A DNA stretch of 64,000 nucleotides from Rikenella sp031551865 (lineage in GTDB: Bacteria > Bacteroidota > Bacteroidia > Bacteroidales > Rikenellaceae), in assembly GCA_031551865.1 (NCBI GenBank), contig JAVBMY010000001.1:1-64000 (forward strand), given 5' to 3'. The position numbers and the translations under genes are program-made. Position 1 is the stretch's first letter. Every line of letters starts with the position of its first letter. Below the pieces are notes generated by a model. The model saw only the letters and a program-made list of their open reading frames with translations. It did not search any database and was not told the origin of the DNA. Positions 25,275 through 33,618 of this stretch are shown here, in pieces.

Positions 25275-25928
25275 ATGAATCCTGTTTATATGCTTATCGA
25301 AGGCGCGGTGATCGGTTTCCTCGCGTCGATACCCCTCGGCCCCATCGGCATCATTTGCATCCAGCGCACGCTGAGCGGTACGCACCGCTCGGGGTTCTAC
25401 TCGGGACTCGGCGCCGCCGCCGCGGATACGATCTTCGCCATGCTCGCGGTATTCGCGCTGTCGTTCATGACGTCGTTCATGGACAAATACGACTATTGGT
25501 TCAAGGCCATAGGAGGCATCCTGGTCATTGCGCTGGGGTTCTCGATCTTTTATAAGCAGATCCAGCGACCCGGCCAGCAGAAAAAAGTCAAAGGAACGTT
25601 CCTGAGTAACTTCTTCTCGACGTTCCTGCTCACGCTCACCAACCCGGCCTATATTTTCGTATTCCTGACACTCTTCGCGGCGCTCGGCATCAACAGCAGC
25701 GGCGAAGGGAACGCCTCGAACGCGTTCCTGGTGCTCGGGGTATTCGGCGGGGCCACCTGCTGGTGGTTCCTGCTCACCTACGGGGTCGACAAGCTGCGCA
25801 GCAAGTTCAAGATGAGGCATCTCTGGTGGATGAACAAGATCACGGGCGTGGTCATTATTACGTTCGGGGCTCTGATCATCCTCAGCCTGGTTTTCGACCT
25901 CGGCCCGGTTGCCAAGATATTGCCGTAA
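25275..25928 (+). CDS. LysE/RhtB-family exporter
   Basis: A 217-residue inner-membrane protein with about six helices. The LysE signature is clear at the N-terminus: EGAVIGFLASIPLGPIGIICIQRTLSGTHRSGFYSGLGAAAADTIFA. NPAYIFVFL in the middle is also usual. Members export amino acids or related small molecules; the substrate here is unknown. Own promoter upstream; cmk follows after 120 bp. Confidence 0.9.
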   Translation: MNPVYMLIEGAVIGFLASIPLGPIGIICIQRTLSGTHRSGFYSGLGAAAADTIFAMLAVFALSFMTSFMDKYDYWFKAIGGILVIALGFSIFYKQIQRPGQQKKVKGTFLSNFFSTFLLTLTNPAYIFVFLTLFAALGINSSGEGNASNAFLVLGVFGGATCWWFLLTYGVDKLRSKFKMRHLWWMNKITGVVIITFGALIILSLVFDLGPVAKILP

Positions 25929-26048
25929 CGTAACCCTTCCGTTTTACCGGTTCCCCGCGGCGGCATTTTTGCCCGGCGGGCGGATTTCTTTGCCCGCTTT
26001 CCATTAAATCCGGTGCATAAAGCCTGCCCGGCGAGGGCCCTAAAAATT

Positions 26049-26732
26049 ATGCCAGACAAGATTATTATAGCGATAGACGGATTCTCGGGGTGCGGGAAGA
26101 GTACCTTCGCGAAGGCGATCGCCGCACGGCTGGGCTACATCTTCATTGACACCGGGGCGATGTACCGCGCTATGACCCTGTGGGCCATGCGCGCGGGAAT
26201 CGACGGCAATCCGGAGGCCATCGCCCGCCGGCTCGGCGAAGCCGGGATCAGCTTCCGCGTGAACCCCGCCACGGGGGCCAGCGAAATTTACCTGGGCGAT
26301 GAGAACGTGGCCGAAGAGATCCGCACGATCGGCGTCAGTGACCGCGTATCGTCGGTCAGCAGCATCGCGGCGGTGCGCGAGAAGCTCGTGGCCCTTCAGC
26401 AGCAAATGGGTGCCGAAAAGGGCGTCGTAATGGATGGCCGCGACATCGGCACGGTGGTGTTCCCCGGCGCCGAACTCAAGATATTCATGACGGCCGATCC
26501 CGCCGTGCGTGCCCGGCGCCGCTACGACGAACTCACGGCCAAAGGCGGGAGGGTGTCGCTCGCCGAAATCGAGAAAAACATCCGCGAACGGGACCTACAA
26601 GATCAAACCCGAGCCGCCAGCCCCCTGCGCCAGGCTCCCGATGCCCTCGTGCTCGACAACAGCCACATGACCGTCGGACAGCAAATGGCCTGGCTCGCCG
26701 ACCGACTCGCTCCCCTCGGCATCCCGTTTTAA
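26049..26732 (+). CDS. cmk: Cytidylate kinase
   Basis: Phosphorylates CMP and dCMP. The 227-residue protein has the P-loop GFSGCGKST, the IDTGAMYRA motif, the CMP-binding insertion VAEEIRTIGVSDRVSSVSSIAAVRE, VVMDGRDIGTVVFPGAELK and the RARRRYDEL lid. The start MPDKIIIAIDGFSG is chosen because orthologues begin a few residues before the P-loop; an upstream extension exists but adds only basic residues. Confidence 0.96.
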   Translation: MPDKIIIAIDGFSGCGKSTFAKAIAARLGYIFIDTGAMYRAMTLWAMRAGIDGNPEAIARRLGEAGISFRVNPATGASEIYLGDENVAEEIRTIGVSDRVSSVSSIAAVREKLVALQQQMGAEKGVVMDGRDIGTVVFPGAELKIFMTADPAVRARRRYDELTAKGGRVSLAEIEKNIRERDLQDQTRAASPLRQAPDALVLDNSHMTVGQQMAWLADRLAPLGIPF

Positions 26733-26910
26733 CTTTCGGAATTATCCCTTTTAGGCTTGTTGCCGGTTTCTATTCCGTCTCCAAACTCTTTTCCGGGTGG
26801 CGGTGCAACCCGCGCCCTATGCGCCCAACGCTTGCGGCGCGTTCGGCAAAGGTGGGCGCCGGGTCGAAAGTGATGCGGCATCCCTGAAAGGGATAACCCT
26901 GTTAACTTTC
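26731..26910. repeat. MITE-like repeat family D, copy 2
   Basis: Ends AACTTTCGGAATTATCCCTT and AGGGATAACCCTGTTAACTT are imperfect inverted repeats. The TTATCCCTTTTAGGCTTGTTG end matches copy 1 at 24941. The left end lies at the stop of cmk. Confidence 0.65.
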
Positions 26911-27050
26911 TCTGATCTTCGGGGGTATCGTTAAGTCCGCTAGGTGGCCCTTTCCTCCCCGCACCCCTGCGATTTGCAAACAAACTTGCATTGCCCTCGG
27001 TTGCAGCGCCGGTTCTTTTTCTAAAAAAGATGTTGTCGGCACGCTTGTTT

Positions 27051-27145
27051 TCGTCATTGCGCGGAGCACGGAGCGGTAATCTCCCCCCTCAAGAAAAAAC
27101 AGGAAGATTGCTTCGTCGTCCTACGGCCTTCTCGCCATGACGGGA
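27051..27145. repeat. Dispersed repeat family A, copy 2
   Basis: Begins TCGTCATTGCGCGGAGC and ends TCTCGCCATGACGGGA, with GGAAGATTGCTTCGTCGTCC inside. The remainder of the 26911-27280 gap shows no gene or promoter box. Confidence 0.7.
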
Positions 27146-27280
27146 TTTGTTTGTAGCCGAAAGGCAGGATGTGAAGCATCCGGAGTTTTTTTCGGTTCTT
27201 TTCCTTATACGAAAAGGACCGCCAGCCCGGTGAGCGTAAAAGAAGCCCGCACAGCGAGGACGATTCTCTCAAAAGCAAAG

Positions 27281-28564
27281 ATGGAGTACAAAGAAGCGAT
27301 AGATTACCTGTATGCTACGGCGCCGATGTTCCAGCGCGTGGGGGCGGCCGGGTACAAAGAAGGACTCGGGGGAATGCAAGCCCTCGATGAACTGTTGGGA
27401 CACCCGCACCGGGCGTTCCGCACGATCCACGTGGGCGGCACCAACGGCAAAGGCTCCGTGGCGCAAATGCTGTACAGCGTGCTGCGCGAGGCCGGCTACC
27501 GGACAGGGCTTTACACCTCGCCTCACTTGCGCGATTTCCGCGAACGCATCGTTGTCGACGGCGAGATGATCCCCGAGGCGGATGTCGCGCGGTTCATCGA
27601 AACCTACCGTGCCGACATCGAGCGGTTGAAACCCTCGTTCTTCGAGATCACCACCGCCCTGGCCTTCGGCCACTTCCGCGCCGCCGGGGTCGAGATCGCC
27701 GTGATCGAAGTGGGGCTCGGGGGAAGGCTCGACTCCACGAACATCATCACTCCGCTGCTGAGCGTGATCACTAACATCAGCTTCGACCACAAGGCCCAGC
27801 TCGGCGACACTCTCGGAAAAATAGCCGCAGAGAAAGCCGGAATCATCAAAGAAGGCGTGCCGGTCGTCGTGGGCGAATGGGACCCCGCGACAGCCCCCGT
27901 CTTCATACAGCAAGCCCGCGAAAAGTCGGCGCCCCTGTGCTTCGCGTCGCAACGCTACCGTTGTGTCGCCTGGCAGAACAGGCGGTTCGAGATCGAGAAC
28001 CGGCTCGACGGCGACAAAGTCACGCTTGAACTCGGAATGAGCGGCCCATATCAACGCCTGAACATCTGCACCGCCCTTGCGGCGCTCGACCTGCTGAGCG
28101 AAGAACTCACCACCGAACGGATCAGTCCGGGGGCCGTCTGCCGCGGGCTCGAAAACGCCACTGTACGCGGACGCTGGGAAATCCTTGCGCGCGAACCCCT
28201 GACCGTCTGCGACACCGGGCACAACGAGGCCGGGATACGCGAAGTGTGCGCCGCCATCGAACGCCTGCGCGGTGAGAACGCCTTCGAACATTTATACATA
28301 GTATTGGGAGCGGTGGCCGACAAAGACCTTGTGGCGGTGTTGAAGTCGCTACCCTACGACGCTTATTACTTCTTCACTCAGCCCTCGATCCCCCGGGCAC
28401 TGCCCGCTGAGGAACTCGCCGCGGCAGCACGGGCAGAAGGGCTCGACGGCGAAACCGTGCCGACGGTCGCCAGGGCGCTCGCCGAAGCGCGCCGCCGGGC
28501 CGCCCCGCGCGACATGATCTTCGTCGGAGGCAGCACGTTCGTGGTAGCCGACATCCCGGAATAG
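27281..28564 (+). CDS. folC: Folylpolyglutamate / dihydrofolate synthase
   Basis: A 427-residue Mur-ligase-type enzyme that adds glutamate to dihydropteroate and/or folates. Seen: the ATP loop GGTNGKGSVAQML, GLYTSPHLRDFRERIVVDGEMI, FEITTALAFGHFRAAGVEIAVIEVGLGGRLDSTNII, SFDHKAQLGDTLGKIAAEKAGIIK and the C-terminal CDTGHNEAG. The start MEYKEAIDYLYATAPMF is typical for Bacteroidota FolC; the frame is open further upstream into the repeat but that part is not protein-like. Whether it has both activities cannot be read here. Confidence 0.95.
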   Translation: MEYKEAIDYLYATAPMFQRVGAAGYKEGLGGMQALDELLGHPHRAFRTIHVGGTNGKGSVAQMLYSVLREAGYRTGLYTSPHLRDFRERIVVDGEMIPEADVARFIETYRADIERLKPSFFEITTALAFGHFRAAGVEIAVIEVGLGGRLDSTNIITPLLSVITNISFDHKAQLGDTLGKIAAEKAGIIKEGVPVVVGEWDPATAPVFIQQAREKSAPLCFASQRYRCVAWQNRRFEIENRLDGDKVTLELGMSGPYQRLNICTALAALDLLSEELTTERISPGAVCRGLENATVRGRWEILAREPLTVCDTGHNEAGIREVCAAIERLRGENAFEHLYIVLGAVADKDLVAVLKSLPYDAYYFFTQPSIPRALPAEELAAAARAEGLDGETVPTVARALAEARRRAAPRDMIFVGGSTFVVADIPE

Positions 28565-28634
28565 CCGTACCATATATTTCACAGCATTACGTCATCCCGA
28601 GTGCGCTGAGTCCGCATACCCCGGCGGCAGCATC

Positions 28635-28715
28635 CATGTCATCCTGAACGCAGTGAAGGATCTCAACCAGGAACTATTCTTGGTCGAGATCCTTCACTGC
28701 GTTCAGGATGACATG
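28635..28715. repeat. Dispersed inverted repeat family B, copy 2
   Basis: Arms CATGTCATCCTGAACGCAGT...GATCTC and its near-perfect complement pair over 35 bp (28635-28669 with 28681-28715). Between convergent folC and the S24 gene it may act as a terminator for both. Confidence 0.85.
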
Positions 28716-28785
28716 ACTATTTTCAGAAACGAAATGCAGGGCACCTCTGGCACCTCAATGCCATTCCGCCGTGCGGGGAACCCCA

Positions 28786-29496
28786 CTACCCCATCGTATT
28801 GAAACGGATGCTGGCTTTCACGAGCGCCAGCGCCCGGATCGACGACAGCGAGATCTCTTTCGGGGCGTGGTGCTGGTTGTAGCTGACCAACTGGATACGA
28901 ATGTCATCTCCCTCGATCCGCTTGATGAATTTCACGGTGATGTACTCTTCGTCTTCGAACGAGAAAGAGATGAGGTACATTTCGCCCCAAATAATGTTGC
29001 TGAAATCGTGAAGCTGCTTGTAGATCACAATGTCGCCCGCCTTGAGGAGCGGATACATCGAATCGCCGCGTACGTAGACCGCGCCGTCGCAACGGGGCAG
29101 GTCGGGGATCGAAATGTAGTCGACCGGGGTGTTCTGGTTGGTGAAGATCGGCACAAGGCCCGCCACAGCTTCGAAATCATAGAGCGGCACCTGCTGGACG
29201 GCGGTCTGACCCGGCACAGAGAGAGAGCCGGAACGGGATCCCGGGGCCACTTGCTGCAACGAACGGGCATCGGGACGGAACATGGCCCCCTCGCCCGACA
29301 ATAACCACCCCCGGCTGATCTCGGGAAAGGCCATCAGGATCTGATCGGCCATTTTGTTTGAAATTCCGTTACGGCCACGCAGGATATGATAAATGGAATC
29401 GGGGTGGGAAAGGCCGATACGCATGGCCAGTCCGTTGGCTGTCAGCGACGTATGATCAAGGATAGATTGGATGCGTTGGGTATCTGTGAGTTGCAT
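28786..29496 (-). CDS. S24 (LexA/CI-like) phage-type repressor 1
   Basis: A 236-residue protein. N-terminal HTH (residues 5-60: QRIQSILDHTSLTANGLAMRIGLSHPDSIYHILRG.NGISNKMADQILMAF). The C-terminal S24 peptidase domain has the Ser of the autolysis dyad in VRGDSMYPLLKAGD and Lys in EYITVKFIKR. The linker around residues 85-120 should hold the self-cleavage site. It is divergent from a DUF3164 gene, and an 18-bp palindrome lies between them. The pair looks like the control end of a Mu-like phage, but no transposase is present. Confidence 0.9.
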   Translation of the reverse strand: MQLTDTQRIQSILDHTSLTANGLAMRIGLSHPDSIYHILRGRNGISNKMADQILMAFPEISRGWLLSGEGAMFRPDARSLQQVAPGSRSGSLSVPGQTAVQQVPLYDFEAVAGLVPIFTNQNTPVDYISIPDLPRCDGAVYVRGDSMYPLLKAGDIVIYKQLHDFSNIIWGEMYLISFSFEDEEYITVKFIKRIEGDDIRIQLVSYNQHHAPKEISLSSIRALALVKASIRFNTMG

Positions 29497-29524
29497 TACG
29501 ATGATAATTTATTGACGGGCATGG

Positions 29525-29556
29525 ATTGTTTTATAAAACAATATGTATTATCTTTG
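29525..29556 (+). promoter_or_regulatory. Operator and promoter between repressor 1 and DUF3164
   Basis: An 18-bp perfect palindrome ATTGTTTTATAAAACAAT (29525-29542) ends 6 bp before a perfect -7 box TATCTTTG (29549-29556). A partial second site TGTTTTACAAAA lies at about 29577. This fits repression of the DUF3164 promoter. Confidence 0.7.
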
Positions 29557-29624
29557 CAGGGTGATTCATCGTTGATGTTTTACAAAAGTAGTATAAATTA
29601 TCGAACCTCAAAACAAAAAAGCAA

Positions 29625-30320
29625 ATGACAACGCAACAAAATCTACAAGAAGTGCCTGTGCTGCAAGAGATTCCCGACCTCGCGGCCCTGTCGGACGAAC
29701 AGCGGCGCCAGCTGGCATTCGAGGCCCTAAAGCTGCAAGAGGCGCAAACAGCCGCACGCGAGGCCGAAGAGGCGGCTTACAAAGAACTGGCCAGCGACAC
29801 GGTACTGGCCAATTTCCCCTACCTGCGCGAAATCAGCCGGAAGCTGGGCGAGTACAAACGCAGCGTGCGCAATTCATTCGCGGCGGTACTCGAACTCAAG
29901 GCGGAGCTCTACGGCACACGCGAGGGGCAGCAGTCGCACCAGTTCATGTCGGAAGATGGGCGCTACCGCATCCGGCTGGGGTACAACGTGGTGGACAATT
30001 ACGACGATACGGCCGAGATCGGCATCGCGATGGTGCGCGGATACATTTACTCGCTGGCGCACGACGAACGTTCGCGCCTGCTGGTGGAATCGGTGCTGCG
30101 CCTGCTATCGAAGGACACAAAGGGGACGCTCAAGGCGTCACGGGTGCTGCAGTTACAACAGATGGCCGAGAAATCGGGCGACGCATCGTTCATCGAAGGG
30201 GTAAGGATCATCAGGAACGCTTACCGCCCGGTGGAATCGAAAAGTTATATCCGCGCGGAATTCCGCAACGACGAAGGGGCGTGGGTGGCGCTGCCGCTTG
30301 GAATCACGGAAGCGGACTAA
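29625..30320 (+). CDS. DUF3164 phage protein
   Basis: A 231-residue protein of DUF3164, known from Mu-like phages where it sits in the early region near the transposition genes. The family block is clear: an N-terminal helical coiled region (EALKLQEAQTAAREAEEAAYKELAS), then RNSFAAVLELKAELYGTREGQQSHQF, GYNVVDNYDDTAEIGIAMVRGYI, LRLLSKDTKGTLKASRVLQLQQMAEKSGDASFIEGVRII and YIRAEFRNDEGAWVALPL. No MuA, MuB or Gam gene is near, so it is a remnant or a domesticated gene. The 75-bp gap to fluC shows no gene. Confidence 0.8.
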   Translation: MTTQQNLQEVPVLQEIPDLAALSDEQRRQLAFEALKLQEAQTAAREAEEAAYKELASDTVLANFPYLREISRKLGEYKRSVRNSFAAVLELKAELYGTREGQQSHQFMSEDGRYRIRLGYNVVDNYDDTAEIGIAMVRGYIYSLAHDERSRLLVESVLRLLSKDTKGTLKASRVLQLQQMAEKSGDASFIEGVRIIRNAYRPVESKSYIRAEFRNDEGAWVALPLGITEAD

Positions 30321-30396
30321 TACACTTAGTATTATGTCGGACGGGAATGTCCGCCGGAAAAGGCCCGGGACTAGCGGGAACGAAATACGGAAGCGC

Positions 30397-30816
30397 CTAA
30401 CGACTCTTGACCAGCAACCCTAAGAAAGTGGCGCCGAGACAAAGCACGAGACTCAGGAAGATGTAGAGCAATGCGGCCCCGGTTTGCCCGGCGCGCAACA
30501 GGCCGAGGCTCTCGGCCGAAAAGGCGGAGAAGGTGGTAAACCCGCCGCAGAAGCCGACCACGGCCAGCAGGTGCCCCGTCGAACCGTGTTCGACGAAACC
30601 CATCGCCAAGCCGATCAGGAACGATCCGGCGATGTTCACGAGCAGGGTGGCGACAGGAAACCCCGCCCCGGCAACCGCAACAGCGGCTCCGGTAACGGCA
30701 GGCCCGGACGGGGTTCCGGTTCCGGCGGAGAGTGCGGCGGCCAGCAGTCCCACGAGGTAACGGCAGACGCTGCCGAGGGCACCACCCAAGGCTACCCATA
30801 ATACATTGATCCACAT
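30397..30816 (-). CDS. crcB: Fluoride channel Fluc/CrcB
   Basis: A 139-residue four-helix membrane protein that exports fluoride as a dimer. Signature blocks: GGALGSVCRYL at the start, VNIAGSFLIGLAMGF, and GFCGGFTTFSAFSAE with the Phe-box residues. A Gly/Ala/Val-rich insert at about 32-52 is longer than in most relatives. I found no crcB-type fluoride riboswitch upstream. An overlapping frame one base off is not protein-like. Confidence 0.93.
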   Translation of the reverse strand: MWINVLWVALGGALGSVCRYLVGLLAAALSAGTGTPSGPAVTGAAVAVAGAGFPVATLLVNIAGSFLIGLAMGFVEHGSTGHLLAVVGFCGGFTTFSAFSAESLGLLRAGQTGAALLYIFLSLVLCLGATFLGLLVKSR

Positions 30817-31037
30817 AGTTTAGGCTTATATTATCTCTTATGTCTCGCCGGTTCCGGCAGACGCTGTCCGGGCCGAAGCACTGTCCGGAACCCGTCCCCA
30901 GGCTTCCAAAGCAAGTCCGCGGGAGCGGGCACGAGCCCGAAATGAAGGCCGGTGCTATTCAGGGCGAAAATGCGTAACCCCCATTATTTAATCGTTATTG
31001 GCAAATCACCGGGGTGCGGAGACGCATCCCCAAATCT

Positions 31038-31571
31038 ATGAAAAATCTTATGAAAAAATCTATGCTCACTTCGTTTTTTACGACGGCGAGGTTCGAATTT
31101 TTATTGAGCCTGATGGCGACCGTCGTGATGATACTGGTATTTACATCATGCGCGGGCCCGGGGACGATGCGCAGGGCGCTGCGCTCGGCCCGGGCGGCGA
31201 CGGTCGCGGTTCCCGGCAGTTCGACCGAGAGGCTGGTCGACACGCTGGTGCAGCAGGTGGCCGACAGTTCGGTGCTGCGCGCACTGTTCGAGTGCGACAG
31301 CCTCGGGCAGGTGCGCCTGCGCGAATTACACGAGGTGCGCGGCGAGATGGCGGCACAACAGCTGGCGTTCGAAGACGGACGTCTGGAAGTCATCACACGC
31401 TGGCGCACTCGGGTGGTCGACCGCATCCACGAGGTGCGCGACACGGTGACGGTGATCGAGCTGCGGGATGTGGTGCGCGAAGTCAGGCATGTGCCGCAGT
31501 TTTTCTGGTGGTGCTTCGGGATCGCACTGGCCGCGGTGGGTTGGGTGGCGGTCAGGTTATTTATGAAATAA
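31038..31571 (+). CDS. Spanin-like lipoprotein with C-terminal membrane helix
   Basis: About 177 residues. After basic N-terminal residues comes a hydrophobic stretch FLLSLMATVVMILVFTSCAG with a lipobox-type Cys. A charged, helix-prone middle follows (LRELHEVRGEMAAQQLAFEDG, WRTRVVDRIHEVRDTVTVIELRDVVREV), then a C-terminal membrane segment FFWWCFGIALAAVGWVAVRLF. A lipid anchor at one end and a helix at the other is the layout of unimolecular phage spanins; DTV/R-rich small lipoproteins of this kind are common in Bacteroidota phages. The start is the ATG at 31038 or 31050. It lies in the phage-derived patch, but no endolysin is adjacent. Confidence 0.55.
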   Translation: MKNLMKKSMLTSFFTTARFEFLLSLMATVVMILVFTSCAGPGTMRRALRSARAATVAVPGSSTERLVDTLVQQVADSSVLRALFECDSLGQVRLRELHEVRGEMAAQQLAFEDGRLEVITRWRTRVVDRIHEVRDTVTVIELRDVVREVRHVPQFFWWCFGIALAAVGWVAVRLFMK

Positions 31572-31653
31572 CCCCCCTGACTCTCTTTCGCAAATAAATA
31601 TGGGAGTCCATAGTCGCTATTGTAATAGCAATAGTTCTTTTAAAAAGAACTTC

Positions 31654-31661
31654 TATCTTTG
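31654..31661 (+). promoter_or_regulatory. Promoter -7 box (TATCTTTG)
   Basis: Perfect TAnnTTTG 17 bp before the ATG at 31679. It drives the AT-rich two-gene unit, which has a very short leader. Confidence 0.7.
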
Positions 31662-31678
31662 TGCAAATATCACTAAAT

Positions 31679-32125
31679 ATGGCAGAATACTTGACACCCC
31701 CTCCTCAGGTAGACATCCACCCGGAAGATGCTATAAGTTCCGATAGTGTTAAAAGTGCCAAGGGTGCTTTTGATGATATCGGAAGAAATTTGACTGAAGA
31801 TGACCTGAGGTCACCAGGGACTGTAAAATTGCTCCTACGGGATCTTGATAAATACGAGGCGTGCATGGGGCAATTAGAGCACTACAAAGGGCAATTTCAT
31901 GAAAAAGACAAACAAGTCGCTGTTCTAACGGAACAAAATAGAGCCAACATTTCGTTCCAGTTACTTTATAGCGTAGGGCTATCCGCCGGATCAGTTCTGC
32001 TGGGACTAATCCCTGCGCTTATGGAAAAGCTAAGTGTTTTAATAGTCGTAAGTATTGTCGGTGGAGTTTTAATTATTGCTTCAGGTGCAATCGTGTGGAT
32101 TAAACTGAAAAAATCAAGTAAATGA
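31679..32125 (+). CDS. Unknown protein with two C-terminal membrane helices
   Basis: A 148-residue protein with a soluble acidic N-terminus (MAEYLTPPPQVDIHPEDAISS), a helical middle with coiled-coil character (LLLRDLDKYEACMGQLEHYKGQFHEKDKQVAVLTEQN) and two membrane helices (LLYSVGLSAGSVLLGLIPALM and VLIVVSIVGGVLIIASGAIVWI) ending in KLKKSSK. The gene is far more AT-rich than the genome around it and overlaps the next gene by 4 nt (ATGA). A two-helix membrane module coupled to a small globular partner is a layout seen in toxin or defence pairs, but I recognise no family. Confidence 0.75.
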   Translation: MAEYLTPPPQVDIHPEDAISSDSVKSAKGAFDDIGRNLTEDDLRSPGTVKLLLRDLDKYEACMGQLEHYKGQFHEKDKQVAVLTEQNRANISFQLLYSVGLSAGSVLLGLIPALMEKLSVLIVVSIVGGVLIIASGAIVWIKLKKSSK

Positions 32126-32496
32126 ATATAGTTATAGATACTCTAAAGGATGCAGGGAACCTTGCAATGGAAAGGACCACTTTCAAAGTGACCCAGAATT
32201 GCGATTTAGGACAATACCTCTTTGCAACTAGCCTAGTTGTGAATGACACCAGTTTCTCTTCAAAAATAAAGAATGTATATTGGTTCCCCGACAAAGATGT
32301 CAAAGCAGGAGACTTAATTGTATTATACACAAAAAAAGGCGACAAAAACAGTATAGTCAATGACGACGGTTCGAATACCCACTTCTTTTATTTAGGTTTA
32401 AACGAAACTATATCAGAAGAAAAACTGTGTGTTGTTTTGCTTGAAGCATCGTCGTGGCGTTATAAAAATATGCAGGCTGGAGAATCCGTTTTGTAA
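32122..32496 (+). CDS. Unknown globular protein (WFPDK...VLYTKKG...HFFYLGL)
   Basis: A 124-residue soluble protein. Key blocks are FKVTQNCDLGQYLFATS, NVYWFPDKDVKAGDLIVLYTKKG, SNTHFFYLGLNETI and CVVLLEASSWR. These read as one compact beta-rich domain; similar proteins, as I recall, are scattered in Bacteroidota and other bacteria without assigned function, often next to defence-type genes. It overlaps the upstream membrane-protein gene by 4 nt and ends before a strong bidirectional terminator, so the two genes form a self-contained AT-rich unit. Confidence 0.75.
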   Translation: MNIVIDTLKDAGNLAMERTTFKVTQNCDLGQYLFATSLVVNDTSFSSKIKNVYWFPDKDVKAGDLIVLYTKKGDKNSIVNDDGSNTHFFYLGLNETISEEKLCVVLLEASSWRYKNMQAGESVL

Positions 32497-32543
32497 AAAT
32501 CAAGCCTCAGATTGATCCTGCCGTTAAGCGGAGAATAGTTACT

Positions 32544-32577
32544 ACAGAAAAGGCCCGATTACTCGGGCCTTTTCTGT
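32544..32577. terminator. Bidirectional terminator
   Basis: ACAGAAAAGGCCCGA and TCGGGCCTTTTCTGT form a 15-bp stem between the AT-rich module (+) and aqpZ (-). Confidence 0.88.
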
Positions 32578-32595
32578 TCTGTCGGCGGGAACAAT

Positions 32596-33246
32596 CTACG
32601 CTTGCGCTTTGAAAAGGCTTTTGCCCACGACTGCGGCAACGGCTCCGCCGGCCAGCGGGGCCACAATGAATAGCCACAACTGGCACAGCGCCTCGCCGCC
32701 CTCGAACAAGGCCGGGGCGATGCTCCGCGCAGGGTTGACCGAGGTTCCGGTGATGGGGATGCAGACGATGTGCACCAGCACCAGCGTGAGGCCGATGGCC
32801 AGTCCGGCGAAGCCCGCCGGAGCCTTGGCACTCGTCGAGCCGAGTACCACCAGCACGAAGATGAACGTAAAGACGAATTCGGCCACCAGCGCAGGAAGCA
32901 TGTTGCCTTCGGCAAATTGGTTGGCGCCGGTGCCGGTGAGTCCCATCGGCGATGCGATGGCCCACAGGACGGCGGAACCGATTACGGCACCGATCACCTG
33001 AAAGAGCATATACATGCCTGCCTCTTTGCCTGACATGCGTCCCGAAAGGAACACGCCGAGGGTGATGGCGGGATTGATATGGCATCCGGACACGGAGCCG
33101 ATAGCGTAGGCCATGGCCACCACGGCCAGGCCGAAGGCGAAGGCAATGCCGAGGACGCCCACCTCGCCGCCTGCGATCACGGCGCTGCCGCAACCCATGA
33201 GGACCAGCACCATCGTGCCGATCATTTCTGCCAAGTATTTTTTCAT
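32596..33246 (-). CDS. aqpZ: Aquaporin Z-type MIP channel
   Basis: A 216-residue six-helix water channel. Both NPA boxes are present: GCHINPAITLG after helix 2 and TSVNPARSIAPAL after helix 5. The N-terminus MKKYLAEMIGTMVLVLMGCGSAV is typical of AqpZ. A residue pattern favouring water rather than glycerol (NPARS, no glycerol-facilitator D) supports the call. A promoter box lies 27 bp upstream. Confidence 0.95.
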   Translation of the reverse strand: MKKYLAEMIGTMVLVLMGCGSAVIAGGEVGVLGIAFAFGLAVVAMAYAIGSVSGCHINPAITLGVFLSGRMSGKEAGMYMLFQVIGAVIGSAVLWAIASPMGLTGTGANQFAEGNMLPALVAEFVFTFIFVLVVLGSTSAKAPAGFAGLAIGLTLVLVHIVCIPITGTSVNPARSIAPALFEGGEALCQLWLFIVAPLAGGAVAAVVGKSLFKAQA

Positions 33247-33272
33247 GATGTAAGGGTTTTTATGTGCAAACG

Positions 33273-33280
33273 CAAAGATA
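33273..33280 (-). promoter_or_regulatory. aqpZ promoter -7 box (TATCTTTG)
   Basis: Perfect TAnnTTTG on the minus strand, 27 bp before the aqpZ ATG. Confidence 0.65.
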
Positions 33281-33618
33281 AGGACAATTCCGGATTATTC
33301 TTGCGGCTTCCGGAGTAACCGGAATTCCCGGTTGCGGTAAATATGCAAAATCCGTCAGGCCCCACCTCCACATTATGTTATTTGCAGCGTAAGGGAGGTT
33401 TAGTCCGGTGATAATAAAGCAGGCAAGCCATAACAACGTGTAGTGCCCCTCCCATGTGCACTGAATTGTGCACTAAATCCCTCTGCAATAGCCTCCGAAG
33501 CCCGATAGATTCAAGGGCTGGATTTCCGGAAAGTCATTGATTTTCAAAGGAAAAGGCTCGTACCTTAATAGATACAAGCCTTACTATGAGCCGCTCCTGA
33601 GCCATCAGGAATTGCCGC
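33281..33618. other. Intergenic stretch, no gene seen
   Basis: No frame with protein-like composition. It holds a few short inverted repeats, such as TGTGCACTGAATTGTGCAC and GGCTCG...TGAGCC around 33556-33595. It lies downstream of the initiator tRNA gene; I looked for an integrase fragment or att-type repeat of the tRNA end and found none. Confidence 0.5.

Noticed and set aside
25044..25820. Minus-strand 258-codon frame over the LysE gene
   Set aside because: The plus strand has the clear LysE signature, membrane helices and its own promoter.
30371..30814. Arg-rich frame overlapping crcB
   Set aside because: One base out of phase with the Fluc signature motifs; composition is that of a shadow frame.
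30817..31037. Fluoride riboswitch before crcB
   Set aside because: The conserved crcB-motif segments are not visible on the minus strand.
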